DNA of 20,878 nt from a virus: the IMG/VR virus record IMGVR_UViG_3300009314_000096, positions 1 through 20,878 of that record. One strand, given 5' to 3'. Positions 1 to 8,182 of this stretch are shown here, one piece after another (within the stretch, counting starts at the first letter, position 1; each line of letters begins with the position of its first letter). A model generated the notes under the pieces. It was not told the origin of the DNA. It did no database searches and saw only the letters and a list, made by a program, of their open reading frames with translations. The translations under genes and the position numbers were made by a program.

Positions 1-998
1 TCACCTTGAGCTTCGCCTGTCATTGTTAAGTCCTCTACTGTCCAAGTCCCGTCAGATATGTTTACATCTCCTAAATCCTCATCTTTATCTAATGTATAGC
101 CACCTGCGTTTACCGTATCCCCCGATACAGTATCCGCTGTAATCTCTAAACTGCCTATTGTGCTTTCAGCATAAATTTTATCTGCTGCAACCTTTTGAGA
201 AGACACAACAGTTGCTGTTATGGGGCTTATATTTCCTCCATCCACTTCCCAATAATTGCCAATATCCCCCACATCAGTTAAATAGCCAGAGTCATTAGTA
301 TAGACTGAGATATTTCCTGTGATATTCGTATTATCAAAGGTAGGCGAAGAACCTGAAGTCACATCTTGGTCTATATAAGAGTGGTCTGCACCAGTTGAGG
401 TTATATGGACGTTCGCATCATCCCAATCGTCATCTTTTTGAGTTCCCGCAGCATCACGGATTATCCCATAGTAAATCGTATCACCTGTTATGACACGACC
501 TGTAATCTTATCACCTGAAACTCGTGTAGAAGTTATAGGATAAATTGTGCTATCTGCATCAAAGTCCTGTGTCCATATCTCGGCACTTGCTCCAGCTGTT
601 GCCCCTGCATCGTCTTCCCAACCAAGGGTTGCTAAAGCCAAGTCATATTTAATCACTTGGTTGTCTCCAGGAGACCCTTGAGGTAAAGCATAAGAACCAG
701 TACGAACTGTATCCCCTGACACTGTTTTACCTGTTACCATTCCATCTGCGCCGATGTTATTATCAGAGTGAATATGCCCACCACGAACTGTGTCTACGGA
801 AATAGTATCTGACGTTATTTCCTTAAAAAGAGATGATACCTTAATATATCGAGAAGCAGGGGTTGTGCCATTTTCTACAATATATAAAAGGTCATCTCCT
901 GCCGTAACATCAGTTCCTGTAATTTCGGTCAGTTTCGCTCCTGCATAGGCGTTTGTGGCTAGAAACAAACATACAAGAAAAGCTAAAAGTTTCTTCAT
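1..998 (-). CDS. Exported tail-fibre-like protein, 3' end outside window
   Basis: The frame is open from ATG at 998 to the left edge, giving 332 codons with no stop, so the C-terminus is missing. The N-terminus is a textbook Sec signal peptide: KK, then a hydrophobic stretch, then N-A-Y-A with cleavage predicted after residue 19. The mature part is rich in T, S, G, D and V and contains recurring units around S-G-D-T-V and I-T-A/G-D-T, for example KTVSGDTVRTGSY and DTVSGDTVNAGGY. It also has a fibre-like segment, TFDNTNITGNISVYTNDSGY. Such repetitive, cysteine-poor beta-strand sequence is typical of phage tail fibres or tailspikes. No enzymatic motif is seen. A GGAG ribosome binding site lies 7 bases before ATG, and the upstream gene stops two bases before this start. 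Fibre role is inferred from composition and position; a signal peptide on such a protein is unexpected. Confidence 0.75.
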   Translation of the reverse strand, partial: MKKLLAFLVCLFLATNAYAGAKLTEITGTDVTAGDDLLYIVENGTTPASRYIKVSSLFKEITSDTISVDTVRGGHIHSDNNIGADGMVTGKTVSGDTVRTGSYALPQGSPGDNQVIKYDLALATLGWEDDAGATAGASAEIWTQDFDADSTIYPITSTRVSGDKITGRVITGDTIYYGIIRDAAGTQKDDDWDDANVHITSTGADHSYIDQDVTSGSSPTFDNTNITGNISVYTNDSGYLTDVGDIGNYWEVDGGNISPITATVVSSQKVAADKIYAESTIGSLEITADTVSGDTVNAGGYTLDKDEDLGDVNISDGTWTVEDLTMTGEAQG

Positions 999-1000
999 AT

Positions 1001-1534
1001 TTACTCCAATATCATTCCGAGGTCATTTTCAAGGTTTATAATTATGCTATTTTCATACGTGAAGTCTATATCTGGTGCTGCGATTACAGTCCAAGTTTCC
1101 CAAGCATCTCTTCTCCAAGTATTTGTGTTTATACACGCATACCAATAATTAGTATCATATGCCATTTCCCCTGTAACCCCTGTTGCATTGGGACTCGAAG
1201 GAACATTGGGAGATTTTAAAACAATATCGCTTATCTCAAGTTCATCATTTGTATTATCCCAAAATAAGTTTGAGTTATCTTCTGCCAAATCTCCATCTTC
1301 AGAAAATATTACAGACCCATCTGTAAAAGCAGTCACTATAACTCTGGATGCTCCTAATTCTTCAAGGGCTGACTCTACCGAAGGCGGACTTGCTACATCT
1401 CCAAAGTATCCGGCTGAATCTTCAACCCATATAAGGTAGGCTTGATTTGCAGGAAGGTCTCCAAAATTACCGCCAAACAAATCCTGTGCATAACAAGGGG
1501 TAGTTAATAACATAAATAGTAATACATATCTCAT
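1001..1534 (-). CDS. Exported fibre-like structural protein (177 aa)
   Basis: The protein begins with a short hydrophobic Sec signal peptide (MR, hydrophobic core, T-P-C-Y-A, cleavage after residue 16). Residues about 72-97 read GSVIFSEDGDLAEDNSNLFW, a motif pattern common in phage tail fibres ('GSVLF...L.EDNSNLFWD'), where it forms part of the shaft. The C-terminal half has several Trp and Tyr residues (NYWYACINTNTW) and is otherwise unrecognised. The start is coupled to the previous gene: its TAA and this ATG share bases in TAATG, and no convincing Shine-Dalgarno sequence is present. Expression therefore probably depends on translation of the 109-residue gene upstream. Function as a fibre or fibre-attachment protein is inferred. 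The cysteine at -3 does not fit a lipobox, so a lipoprotein is unlikely. Confidence 0.75.
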   Translation of the reverse strand: MRYVLLFMLLTTPCYAQDLFGGNFGDLPANQAYLIWVEDSAGYFGDVASPPSVESALEELGASRVIVTAFTDGSVIFSEDGDLAEDNSNLFWDNTNDELEISDIVLKSPNVPSSPNATGVTGEMAYDTNYWYACINTNTWRRDAWETWTVIAAPDIDFTYENSIIINLENDLGMILE

Positions 1535-1863
1535 TAGTCAAAAGTCTGTATTTCGATTACTACGTTACTTCGTGTAGTTCTAGCCCACACACCCGATGTG
1601 GGGGCGAACGTTTCAGCCAATCCCGCCCCAGCGTTAGAAATGAACGCAGTTCCATCAGATACATCATCTGCTATGTCTGGACTAGAAGAAAACGCTATAT
1701 CAAAAGATTGCGGAACTCTTTGTCCTATAGTAAAACGAGGCTTTATCTTAATCCCTCTTACTGCCTTAGCTTGGGCTTCCGTAAGAATAGCAGTCCAAGC
1801 CCCTGATGAAGGGAGGCTTACTGCATAAACTTTGCCTACTTTAGGGACGTAATTGAATGACAT
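1534..1863 (-). CDS. Small putative virion structural protein (109 aa)
   Basis: This is a short beta-rich protein without a signal peptide, transmembrane segment or cysteines. It has a regular mix of G, S, A and V with strand-like segments such as VGKVYAVSL, KPRFTIGQRV and NVVIEIQTF, and ends in TFD. I do not recognise a family. Its place between ejection-type genes and two fibre-like genes suggests a small tail or fibre-base component. It follows a 109-base gap, one of the larger non-coding gaps in the window, and no Shine-Dalgarno sequence precedes the ATG. It may be the first gene of its own transcript. It is translationally coupled to the next gene through TAATG. Confidence 0.6.
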   Translation of the reverse strand: MSFNYVPKVGKVYAVSLPSSGAWTAILTEAQAKAVRGIKIKPRFTIGQRVPQSFDIAFSSSPDIADDVSDGTAFISNAGAGLAETFAPTSGVWARTTRSNVVIEIQTFD

Positions 1864-1972
1864 TTATTGTTTACTTTTCTCTATTTTAAGGTATAATATA
1901 TACATGGGAGCAATCACAATCTTCATAGTTTGTTTCATTTTAGTATTGCTATCTAATTATAGAAATTGATAG
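1864..1972. other. Intergenic gap with promoter-like sequences on both strands
   Basis: This 109-base AT-rich gap separates the ejection-type genes from the fibre genes. On the plus strand TATAAT (1892-1897) lies 16 bases after a weak -35-like TTTACT (1870-1875). On the minus strand TTGTGA lies about 15 bases before TATTAT, placed to drive the 109-residue gene that starts at 1863. A 21-codon plus-strand frame (1904-1969), beginning about where transcription from TATAAT would start, encodes a hydrophobic peptide. A 24-codon minus-strand frame (1864-1938) abuts the next ATG. Neither has a ribosome binding site, so I do not call them genes. The promoter assignments are pattern matches only. Confidence 0.3.
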
Positions 1973-3241
1973 CTATTGGACACCTTCAAACCCTCCAAAT
2001 TCCCCACCTCTGTCACCAAGAATAGGGTCAACTAAGAACTTCCTCGCTGCAGCAAATCTACCTACTGTTCCCAGTGTTCCAAGAAATCCTCTTTTAATTC
2101 CCTGAGCAATATTAAATCCTTCAATATCTCGAATAATGTCAGTTACACGAGGAGATAATTCCGCTAATCTTTTAAAAAACTCTCTTATTCCAGGCTCACC
2201 TTTTGAAGTAAACAAATTCTGCAGTTTATTTGCTATAGGATTTCCTCTTGGATTCTTTACTATTGGGTCTACTTCTGCCTTTATCTTTTCTATATTAGAA
2301 TATTTATCCATTATAGGTGCAACTCGTGGGTCAACTTCCCTTAAAATTGTCGCCAATTCATTACGGGCTGTTCGTATCACCTGCTTTTCTATTTTGCCAG
2401 CATCAATATAGTCTTTTCTTGTCAAGAAATCATCCAAGAACCGCCTCAATCTCCAAATATTTCTTGCTTTTGGGTCTAACGTACCATCAGGCAAAAAGCG
2501 TACTTTAAATATTCTTTGATTAGCAACTGTTTTTAATTTTCTTATAACTCTCGTAGGTAAAGCTTCGAGGGCTTTACTTGTTCGTGCAATATTCACAGCC
2601 TTATCTCCTGCAGGACTATCCCACAAATCTCCAATAGCTCTACCAGCTTGCTTCTCTAAATCATCAGATATATTACCTATTTCTTTTGAACGACTTAAAA
2701 CATAATCAGGATTTTTAAAGAACTTTATCTTGCCAAGACGTTTTCCTATATCAATCATATTACCGCCCAAAGCAGTATTGCGTAAAGCAGCCTGACTAAT
2801 GCCAAATACTGTTGCCTCAGTCACACCTGCTCCAAATTCCTGAAAATGTCCTACAGGCATACGTTCTGCCGCAAACTGCTGAAGTCTTCCAGGAAATGTC
2901 GTAGGCGTCATAGCTCTTTGTCTTTCTTGAACACGAGATATTATTTCTTTTCCCTTCTCAGTTTCAGCAAGTTTTCTTGCACCAAATCCTATTGCACTTG
3001 CAACTGGGGCTTTTATGGCAAGAGTGGCTCTTAGAGATTCCTCAGGCTTTTCTATTATTCTCTGACTAGCAGAACCAGCAAACCCAGGAATTAGTGCACT
3101 TTTGACTGCTGTCTCAAAACCTATCCGTGCTGGGTCAAGTCTGCCAAATCTCGGTTCATCTAGTTCAAATCCCTCTGGTAGACTTATATCTCCGTCTAAT
3201 ACAAAGCCCTCTGGCAATTCTACTGATTTAACATTTGCCAT
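1973..3241 (-). CDS. Putative ejection/internal virion protein with LPEGF repeats (422 aa)
   Basis: The N-terminus carries two copies of a short linear motif, LPEGFVLD and LPEGFELD, at about residues 9-16 and 21-28. This kind of repeat is often seen near the ends of phage internal virion proteins. The rest is predominantly helical and strongly basic (many K and R, for example RVIRKLKTVANQRIFKVRF), with some apolar Ala/Gly-rich stretches and no signal peptide. No lytic transglycosylase or peptidase motif is visible. It is the last of three consecutive genes (285, 403 and 422 residues) following the tail and fibre genes, where podoviruses such as P22 keep their DNA-ejection proteins. The start at 3241 has a GAGGTGG binding site and overlaps the previous gene by 22 bases. 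The ejection role is inferred from position and composition. Confidence 0.65.
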   Translation of the reverse strand: MANVKSVELPEGFVLDGDISLPEGFELDEPRFGRLDPARIGFETAVKSALIPGFAGSASQRIIEKPEESLRATLAIKAPVASAIGFGARKLAETEKGKEIISRVQERQRAMTPTTFPGRLQQFAAERMPVGHFQEFGAGVTEATVFGISQAALRNTALGGNMIDIGKRLGKIKFFKNPDYVLSRSKEIGNISDDLEKQAGRAIGDLWDSPAGDKAVNIARTSKALEALPTRVIRKLKTVANQRIFKVRFLPDGTLDPKARNIWRLRRFLDDFLTRKDYIDAGKIEKQVIRTARNELATILREVDPRVAPIMDKYSNIEKIKAEVDPIVKNPRGNPIANKLQNLFTSKGEPGIREFFKRLAELSPRVTDIIRDIEGFNIAQGIKRGFLGTLGTVGRFAAARKFLVDPILGDRGGEFGGFEGVQ

Positions 3242-4431
3242 TTACCACCTCTATATATCATTTTTTCTCCAGTGTTAGGATTAGTCGCAGTTTGCCCTTC
3301 TCTTATTGCTGGCTTTTGTACTTTACGACTTTCTATTCTTTTACTAATCGGTTCAACAACACTAGCGGACAATTTATCTACAGACGCTTCTTCTTCAGGA
3401 GACAATTCAACTCTATCTGCTAATCTTGCTACTTTTGCCACCCAATTAGCTAATCTAGGTGACATTCTGCCTTGTTCATCAACTAAATTGTTAATATCCT
3501 CTGCAGTAAATTCTCTACTAAACTGCATTTTATTTTCTTCAGCTGCTCTCGCAAATCTATAGAATGTCCTAACAGTTTCTGTGAGTTGTCTTATAGCAGT
3601 TCTTGCCGCAGTATTCTTATCAGGAACAGTCTGACCTAACGCTGCCAAAACAGAACGTATTAACCTAACAGAACCTTCAGGCTTTTCTGTCTGCTGTGTT
3701 AGCATAGGCATCATTTTAAGTAAGAATTCATTCCGCTTACCTGGAACCGCCCCGCTTGCAGGGAATTTACCGCCTATTTCCGCCCCTCCTAAAAACTTAG
3801 GCAAATCGCCAATTCTCTCTGCTCTTCTGCTAATAAAAGCCTGGAAAGCACCACCTGCACCGCCTTCCTCCATCGCATCAGCTAATACTTGTGCAAAATC
3901 ACGCCCAACTCCAGTTATTAATTCAAGGTTTGATATTGATGCTCTTGAGCCTGCTGCTACTTTTTGCTTTCTTTGTGCAATTTGACCAGCTTCTGCTTTT
4001 CTCATCGCAGCACCTTTTCTTTCAAATTGCGTAGGTTGTATACCTCCAAACGCTGTTCGTTCAAATTTCGTAGGTTCAAGTTCTATATCTCTCCCCATTC
4101 CTCTAAAGTTCAAACCTTGCCCTCTTGTGACAGGTTCTGCTGATTGTCCAGGGGCTGCAGTAGGAACTTCTGGTATTTCTAACTCTGCTCCAGCTTCTGC
4201 AGTTCCAAAAATACCACGAGGGTCTATACCCGCATCCATTAATGCCTTACTTGCCGTAGCTACATCTACAAGTTTATCCATTGGACTTGCAAATTCTTGC
4301 TTTATTTTAGCTTCCTCTCTTGCTAATTTAATCTTATCCTGAAATTCCTGCTCTTTAGATTTACGCCTCTGTTCTGCTATAGCCATAGCAGCAAATAAAT
4401 TACCTATAGTATCCCCTATATTCTTCGCCAT
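3220..4431 (-). CDS. Putative ejection/internal virion protein (403 aa)
   Basis: The protein starts with a helical segment that becomes a charged coiled coil (about residues 18-47, rich in E, K, Q and R). A low-complexity middle follows, with a twofold repeat of the form PTKFER / PTQFER near residues 115-137. Long helical regions come next. The C-terminus reads ATNPNTGEKMIYRGGKWQML, an ending I associate with phage internal virion and tail-associated proteins. There is no signal peptide and no recognised catalytic motif. A strong AAGGAGG site sits 4 bases before ATG at 4431. It belongs to the 285-403-422 residue group and its stop overlaps the next start, so the three are probably made together. 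Its role in DNA ejection is inferred; a tail-needle or tail-tip role cannot be excluded. Confidence 0.65.
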   Translation of the reverse strand: MAKNIGDTIGNLFAAMAIAEQRRKSKEQEFQDKIKLAREEAKIKQEFASPMDKLVDVATASKALMDAGIDPRGIFGTAEAGAELEIPEVPTAAPGQSAEPVTRGQGLNFRGMGRDIELEPTKFERTAFGGIQPTQFERKGAAMRKAEAGQIAQRKQKVAAGSRASISNLELITGVGRDFAQVLADAMEEGGAGGAFQAFISRRAERIGDLPKFLGGAEIGGKFPASGAVPGKRNEFLLKMMPMLTQQTEKPEGSVRLIRSVLAALGQTVPDKNTAARTAIRQLTETVRTFYRFARAAEENKMQFSREFTAEDINNLVDEQGRMSPRLANWVAKVARLADRVELSPEEEASVDKLSASVVEPISKRIESRKVQKPAIREGQTATNPNTGEKMIYRGGKWQMLNQ

Positions 4432-4440
4432 AGAGCCTCC

Positions 4441-5298
4441 TTATAGATTCTTTAGAAAATCAAATATGTTTTGCCCTGTGGAAACTCTTTTAGTTTTTCC
4501 TGTCGTTTCTGTACCATCAAACAAATCAGCTAGTGTTGCTATATCAAGACCTCCGCCTGTTTTAGCAGGTTTTCTTGCACCTGTTATATGACTGATATCC
4601 TGAACATTAGGTTCAAATAAATCTCCTATCCCACCGCCAATTTCACTACCAACTGCTCCACCTATAGGGCCTCCAAATATACTCCCTAAAATACCACCAC
4701 CTGTTTTACCTATAGTAGAAAATAAATTAGCAGCAGCAGACCTTTTCTGAAAATCACGAATGGCATTCTGTAGAGCAGTCTGAAAATCAGCCTCTGTTTG
4801 TAAATTAGATTGACTTATGTCAGTTTCTACAAAAGGAGATACAGCTTGTAATGGGTCTATGCCTAACATCTGAAGTATACCCGATTCCCTACCTCTTAAA
4901 GCAAGCTCAGACCTTCTTTGACCTAAATTAGATAAAAACTTCCCAATATTAAATATGGTAGGACTTATGGCTTTGGAAAATAGTTCCGGAAATGACGCTT
5001 CCATTCCTGATAATGATGCCCTATGACCTGATGTTCGACTTGCTTTTTCCAATGCATCCTCAAAGAATGTTCCAGATATGCCTTCCTCAAAAGAAGTAGG
5101 ACCGAATTGTTCAAAAAACTCCATGCCGGGCTCAAGGTCTCCTGCCTGGATTCTTCTTAAAGCTTCCTCTCTTGAACCCATAGCAAGAGGAAATTCACCT
5201 CTGCCAAAACTTAAAGCATCTCTAAATATCTGGTCTGCTGTTTTAAAACGCCTCTGCGGAAAATCACCAAATGATATATTGCCACCGAACAATCCCAT
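4441..5298 (-). CDS. Putative ejection protein with glycine-zipper segment (285 aa)
   Basis: Residues about 198-228 form a Gly-rich apolar stretch (GGGILGSIFGGPIGGAVG and following), a glycine-zipper pattern able to insert into or pack within membranes. Similar segments occur in podovirus ejection proteins that form a conduit across the host envelope. The flanking sequence is helical and polar. No signal peptide, cysteine pair or enzymatic motif is seen. A very strong TAGGAGG site precedes ATG at 5298. Its place after the fibre genes and before two large helical proteins fits the usual order of tail followed by ejection genes. The family is not certain; the ejection assignment is inference from the zipper and the context. 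Confidence 0.65.
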   Translation of the reverse strand: MGLFGGNISFGDFPQRRFKTADQIFRDALSFGRGEFPLAMGSREEALRRIQAGDLEPGMEFFEQFGPTSFEEGISGTFFEDALEKASRTSGHRASLSGMEASFPELFSKAISPTIFNIGKFLSNLGQRRSELALRGRESGILQMLGIDPLQAVSPFVETDISQSNLQTEADFQTALQNAIRDFQKRSAAANLFSTIGKTGGGILGSIFGGPIGGAVGSEIGGGIGDLFEPNVQDISHITGARKPAKTGGGLDIATLADLFDGTETTGKTKRVSTGQNIFDFLKNL

Positions 5299-5306
5299 AA
5301 TTCCTC

Positions 5307-5621
5307 CTATGGTTCTAAAGCTGATACTCTTTGTTCGAGTTCGGTCAGTCTTTCTTCTATTGTTTTTGGTTTAATAAAGTCTTTTTTATAATCTTTAATT
5401 ATTTGCTTAAGTTCCTGTTTTGTGGGCTTAGGCACACCCTGTACTTCCCATGAAGTAATTTTATATGATTTACCGATTGACCGAGTGCCAACTTCAGCTC
5501 CTTCTAGTTTCCCTTGTTTTTCCAGCCACCACGATAAAGCTAAGGCACATGGTTCATTAGAAACATCCGCGTATACTGATACTGATATTAGTAAAATCGC
5601 TATTACTAAAAATACTTTCAT
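5307..5621 (-). CDS. Small exported protein with C-terminal coiled coil (104 aa)
   Basis: A clear Sec signal peptide opens the protein (MKVF, hydrophobic core, V-S-V-Y-A, cleavage after residue 18). The middle reads YKITSWEVQGVPKPTKQELK, resembling small phage tail-region proteins with an 'I-x-W-...-P-x-P-T-x-E-E-L' pattern. The last 18 residues (TIEERLTELEQRVSALEP) form a short heptad coiled coil suited to trimerisation or attachment. One cysteine lies near the mature N-terminus (NEPC), but the spacing does not fit a lipobox. The start is set by a strong AAAGGAGG site. It sits between the receptor-binding-like fibre gene and the ejection genes. A fibre-linker or chaperone-like role is possible but unproven. 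Confidence 0.7.
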   Translation of the reverse strand: MKVFLVIAILLISVSVYADVSNEPCALALSWWLEKQGKLEGAEVGTRSIGKSYKITSWEVQGVPKPTKQELKQIIKDYKKDFIKPKTIEERLTELEQRVSALEP

Positions 5622-5660
5622 ATATTCCTCCTTTAGATTGGTATAATAGAGGCAAATCTA

Positions 5661-6566
5661 TCAAGGTATCACCTCCGTAATAGTTATGCTTGAAGCTAAA
5701 ACTCCTCCATAAAGCCTACCACCAGCGGCACCATTAAACGTTATAGTATCAGTAGATGCACTACCTGACCTTACTTTAAAAGTGGTAGAACTTGTTGTGC
5801 CAGCTACCATATAATGAGAAAATGATATATCCATTGTTACAGCATTTGTATTGTCAGACCTTCTAGCACAAGCTAAAGCATCTGCTGTAGTATCTTGAAA
5901 TAGTGCAACAGCAATCCCGTTATTAGCGCCGCTTGACCCATTCCAAACAACATCAATCTTTAACATATTAGAAGCATCTGTTGGAGTAATAGCCAATGTT
6001 ATATTTTCATGTCCCTCAGTGTTTTGCGGTATAGTGTCATCATTTGGTATTTGAGAATTAGCATTAGATTGGACTTCTCCATCCTGAGTATTCACTACCT
6101 GAACTACAGTAGAACTTGCCTCTTGCCACGCTGGGTCTGATGTCGCCCCTTGAGCAGTCAAAACTTGACCTATAGTCCCGGAGCCTAAGCGTGACCATGC
6201 GGAACCGTCATAATAAATAACATCACCTTGCGTAGGAGAGCCTGATACTGTAATAGTTTGCTGGAAAGCAGAACCTGTATCAAAGTTTATAGTATCGTTT
6301 GTGGTTAAGAATATAACGCGCCCCTCAGTACCTGCAGCAGGCAAAGCTCCTAAGACTTCAAAGAATCTATAACCGCCAGACGTATCTGCATTATCATTAT
6401 CAAGTCCACCATTTACAACAGTTACAATGTTGTCAAAATTGCCATTGAGATTGGTAGAATTGACCTCAGAATTTGTCGCATACGTAGTATGTCTATTTAC
6501 TGTCCCTGCATATGCTGAAGTCGTTAATAATAAGCACAATATAACTAATATAGCTTTTTTCATCAT
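5661..6566 (-). CDS. Exported tail fibre with receptor-binding-like C-terminus (301 aa)
   Basis: The start is placed at ATG 6566 because GGAGG lies 5 bases upstream and the upstream gene ends in an overlapping ATGA; an in-frame start at 6620 has no binding site and would bury the signal peptide. Residues 1-20 are a Sec signal peptide (MMKK, hydrophobic core, S-A-Y-A). The segment GDVIYYDGSAWSRLGSGTIG is a widespread phage tail-fibre shaft motif. The last 115 residues (ITPTDASNMLKIDV ... TTFKVRSGSA ... SSITITEV) match the pattern of a C-terminal jelly-roll receptor-binding domain common in environmental phage fibres. Adsorption to the host surface is the expected role. The signal peptide is at odds with cytoplasmic virion assembly and is the point to explain. 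Confidence 0.85.
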   Translation of the reverse strand: MMKKAILVILCLLLTTSAYAGTVNRHTTYATNSEVNSTNLNGNFDNIVTVVNGGLDNDNADTSGGYRFFEVLGALPAAGTEGRVIFLTTNDTINFDTGSAFQQTITVSGSPTQGDVIYYDGSAWSRLGSGTIGQVLTAQGATSDPAWQEASSTVVQVVNTQDGEVQSNANSQIPNDDTIPQNTEGHENITLAITPTDASNMLKIDVVWNGSSGANNGIAVALFQDTTADALACARRSDNTNAVTMDISFSHYMVAGTTSSTTFKVRSGSASTDTITFNGAAGGRLYGGVLASSITITEVIP

Positions 6567-8182
6567 TCTCTCCTCCAAGTTTTCATTTTCGCCAATAGTG
6601 TGAATGAATGCAGGTTGCAAGTTTCACTTACTACATTCTGTTCAAATCTCACCTTTATCTTTTTAAATTCTCCATATCTCTGTAATTGGAAAGTCTTTCT
6701 GGCTACTCCACTGGCACCTAAAGTAAAAGGTAAATTCACCGGTAACGTAGGAGCGTCACTTGAAACTTCTATCGTCCCTACATTCTGAAATCCTCCGTTA
6801 TCTATTTCGATATAAACTGTAACATCAAATGCCCCGTCTGTTCCAAATTCCACGTCCAAAGAGTCCAATTGTTTAAAATTCTCCGCATTTTCAAAATCTA
6901 CGTTCTTAGAAGTATACTGCCAAGCAATTCCCACCGTAGGCTCTGAGGCAGATGTGACTATAGGACCTGAAGCCATGTCTCCCGTAGTCCCGGTAAAACA
7001 CTGAACAGCTCTCCCATCCAACGCATCTATATAATAAAGGTTATTACTTATTTTAATCCATGCAGCAGGATACCATCCGTCTATTACATACCAAGATTCT
7101 GTTATAGCATCAAATACCAAAACTGTATTGTTTACCGTAGAAACCCCGGTAGGTATGGCAAGAATGTATTTATTATCATAAAGAATAGCGCAAGACTTCT
7201 CAATTACTGTGGTGTTTATAGTCGTATCACCAGACCCATCAAAGTAATCCTGAACTGGAGTTGAGACCATATTGAGAAGAAGCTTGTCAAATTCAGACCT
7301 AACTAAACTCCTTACCGCTATCGGGTCAGAGGATAAGAACCAATGGTCATTGCCTATATTTACAACGCTTCTCGGAGCTATGCACCCCACAGACTGAGTA
7401 ACAGCCTGCAGAGACCAATTAGTCAAAGGCGTAGCTCCCGTTATATCTAATATCCAAATGCTTCTTTCTTTATAAACTATGAGCTCATTAAGCTTGAAAG
7501 GCTCAAGTCTTGTAATCTTCTGCCCATCTCCTGTATTTACTCTAAAGAGGTCAGTTGACGTATAAGTAGCAGGGTCTAGATTGTTAGAAAATCGTACAGT
7601 ATCTACCGCAGCAGGGTCACCCGCCAAAAAGAGATAATTCCTAAGCCATGCGCCGGTCGTTGCCACAGGAGCAGAAGCCGTGTCGCTTGAACCCGGGTCC
7701 CATACTGAACCTGAGTAATTTGCTGTGCTATCAGAGCCATTTAAAATGAATAAAAGATTATTTGCCTGAATAAATTCTGTATCTTTTCCCGTAGTTAAGT
7801 TATTCTCCGGGTTTACTCTAAGCCAACTTGCAGGCGAAAGAACCGACCTTAGTATTTGCTCTCCAGAAGCAACCATTAGGTATGATGTGTTCACATCCGG
7901 GTAAAAAGCACCAAGACCCGTAAATGCAGTATTTGATATGTCAGTAGCAAAAAGAGCCTGACCTTTACGTTTAAAAAGCTGACCCTTTTTATTCAAGACT
8001 ACATTTTTAACCAAAGTACCTTGAGAAGCATCAATAACATCTGATAAATCAAATGAACTCTGACCCCCGTGAAAGAGGTCTACTCTCACTTTAAGAAGCC
8101 CTTTATCACCTTGCTCTACCTGAGCAAAGGCACAAGTCGATATGAGTAATGCAATTATTAATGTCTGAAGTTTTTTAACCAT
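6563..8182 (-). CDS. Tail nozzle-like protein with signal peptide (539 aa)
   Basis: This long beta-rich protein has repeated W/Y-containing strands such as SYLMVASGEQILRSV, NNLLFILNG, NKYILAIPTG and SWYVIDGWYPAAW, consistent with a beta-propeller. It ends SFTLLAKMKTWRRE. It directly follows the adaptor gene, the arrangement in podoviruses where the adaptor is followed by the nozzle (the P22 gp10 / T7 gp12 class), which forms the lower tail tube. The first 20 residues are a Sec signal peptide (MVKK, hydrophobic core, C-A-F-A), not expected in this family. The start overlaps the adaptor gene by 25 bases and has no Shine-Dalgarno sequence, so translation is probably coupled. Nozzle assignment rests on size, fold pattern and neighbours. 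Confidence 0.75.
   Translation of the reverse strand: MVKKLQTLIIALLISTCAFAQVEQGDKGLLKVRVDLFHGGQSSFDLSDVIDASQGTLVKNVVLNKKGQLFKRKGQALFATDISNTAFTGLGAFYPDVNTSYLMVASGEQILRSVLSPASWLRVNPENNLTTGKDTEFIQANNLLFILNGSDSTANYSGSVWDPGSSDTASAPVATTGAWLRNYLFLAGDPAAVDTVRFSNNLDPATYTSTDLFRVNTGDGQKITRLEPFKLNELIVYKERSIWILDITGATPLTNWSLQAVTQSVGCIAPRSVVNIGNDHWFLSSDPIAVRSLVRSEFDKLLLNMVSTPVQDYFDGSGDTTINTTVIEKSCAILYDNKYILAIPTGVSTVNNTVLVFDAITESWYVIDGWYPAAWIKISNNLYYIDALDGRAVQCFTGTTGDMASGPIVTSASEPTVGIAWQYTSKNVDFENAENFKQLDSLDVEFGTDGAFDVTVYIEIDNGGFQNVGTIEVSSDAPTLPVNLPFTLGASGVARKTFQLQRYGEFKKIKVRFEQNVVSETCNLHSFTLLAKMKTWRRE

Noticed and set aside
1864-1938. 24-codon minus-strand frame ending at the 109-residue gene start
   Set aside because: No binding site and no recognisable product; too short to support as a gene, though a leader peptide cannot be excluded.
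5622-5660. TATAAT-like sequence between the fibre gene and the 104-residue gene
   Set aside because: No good -35 on the plus strand, and on the minus strand only a weak GTGATA at 18-base spacing; insufficient to call a promoter.
6567-6620. Upstream in-frame start for the 301-residue fibre at 6620
   Set aside because: No binding site precedes it, it would extend into the nozzle gene, and it would place 18 polar residues before the signal peptide; ATG 6566 has GGAGG at ideal spacing.
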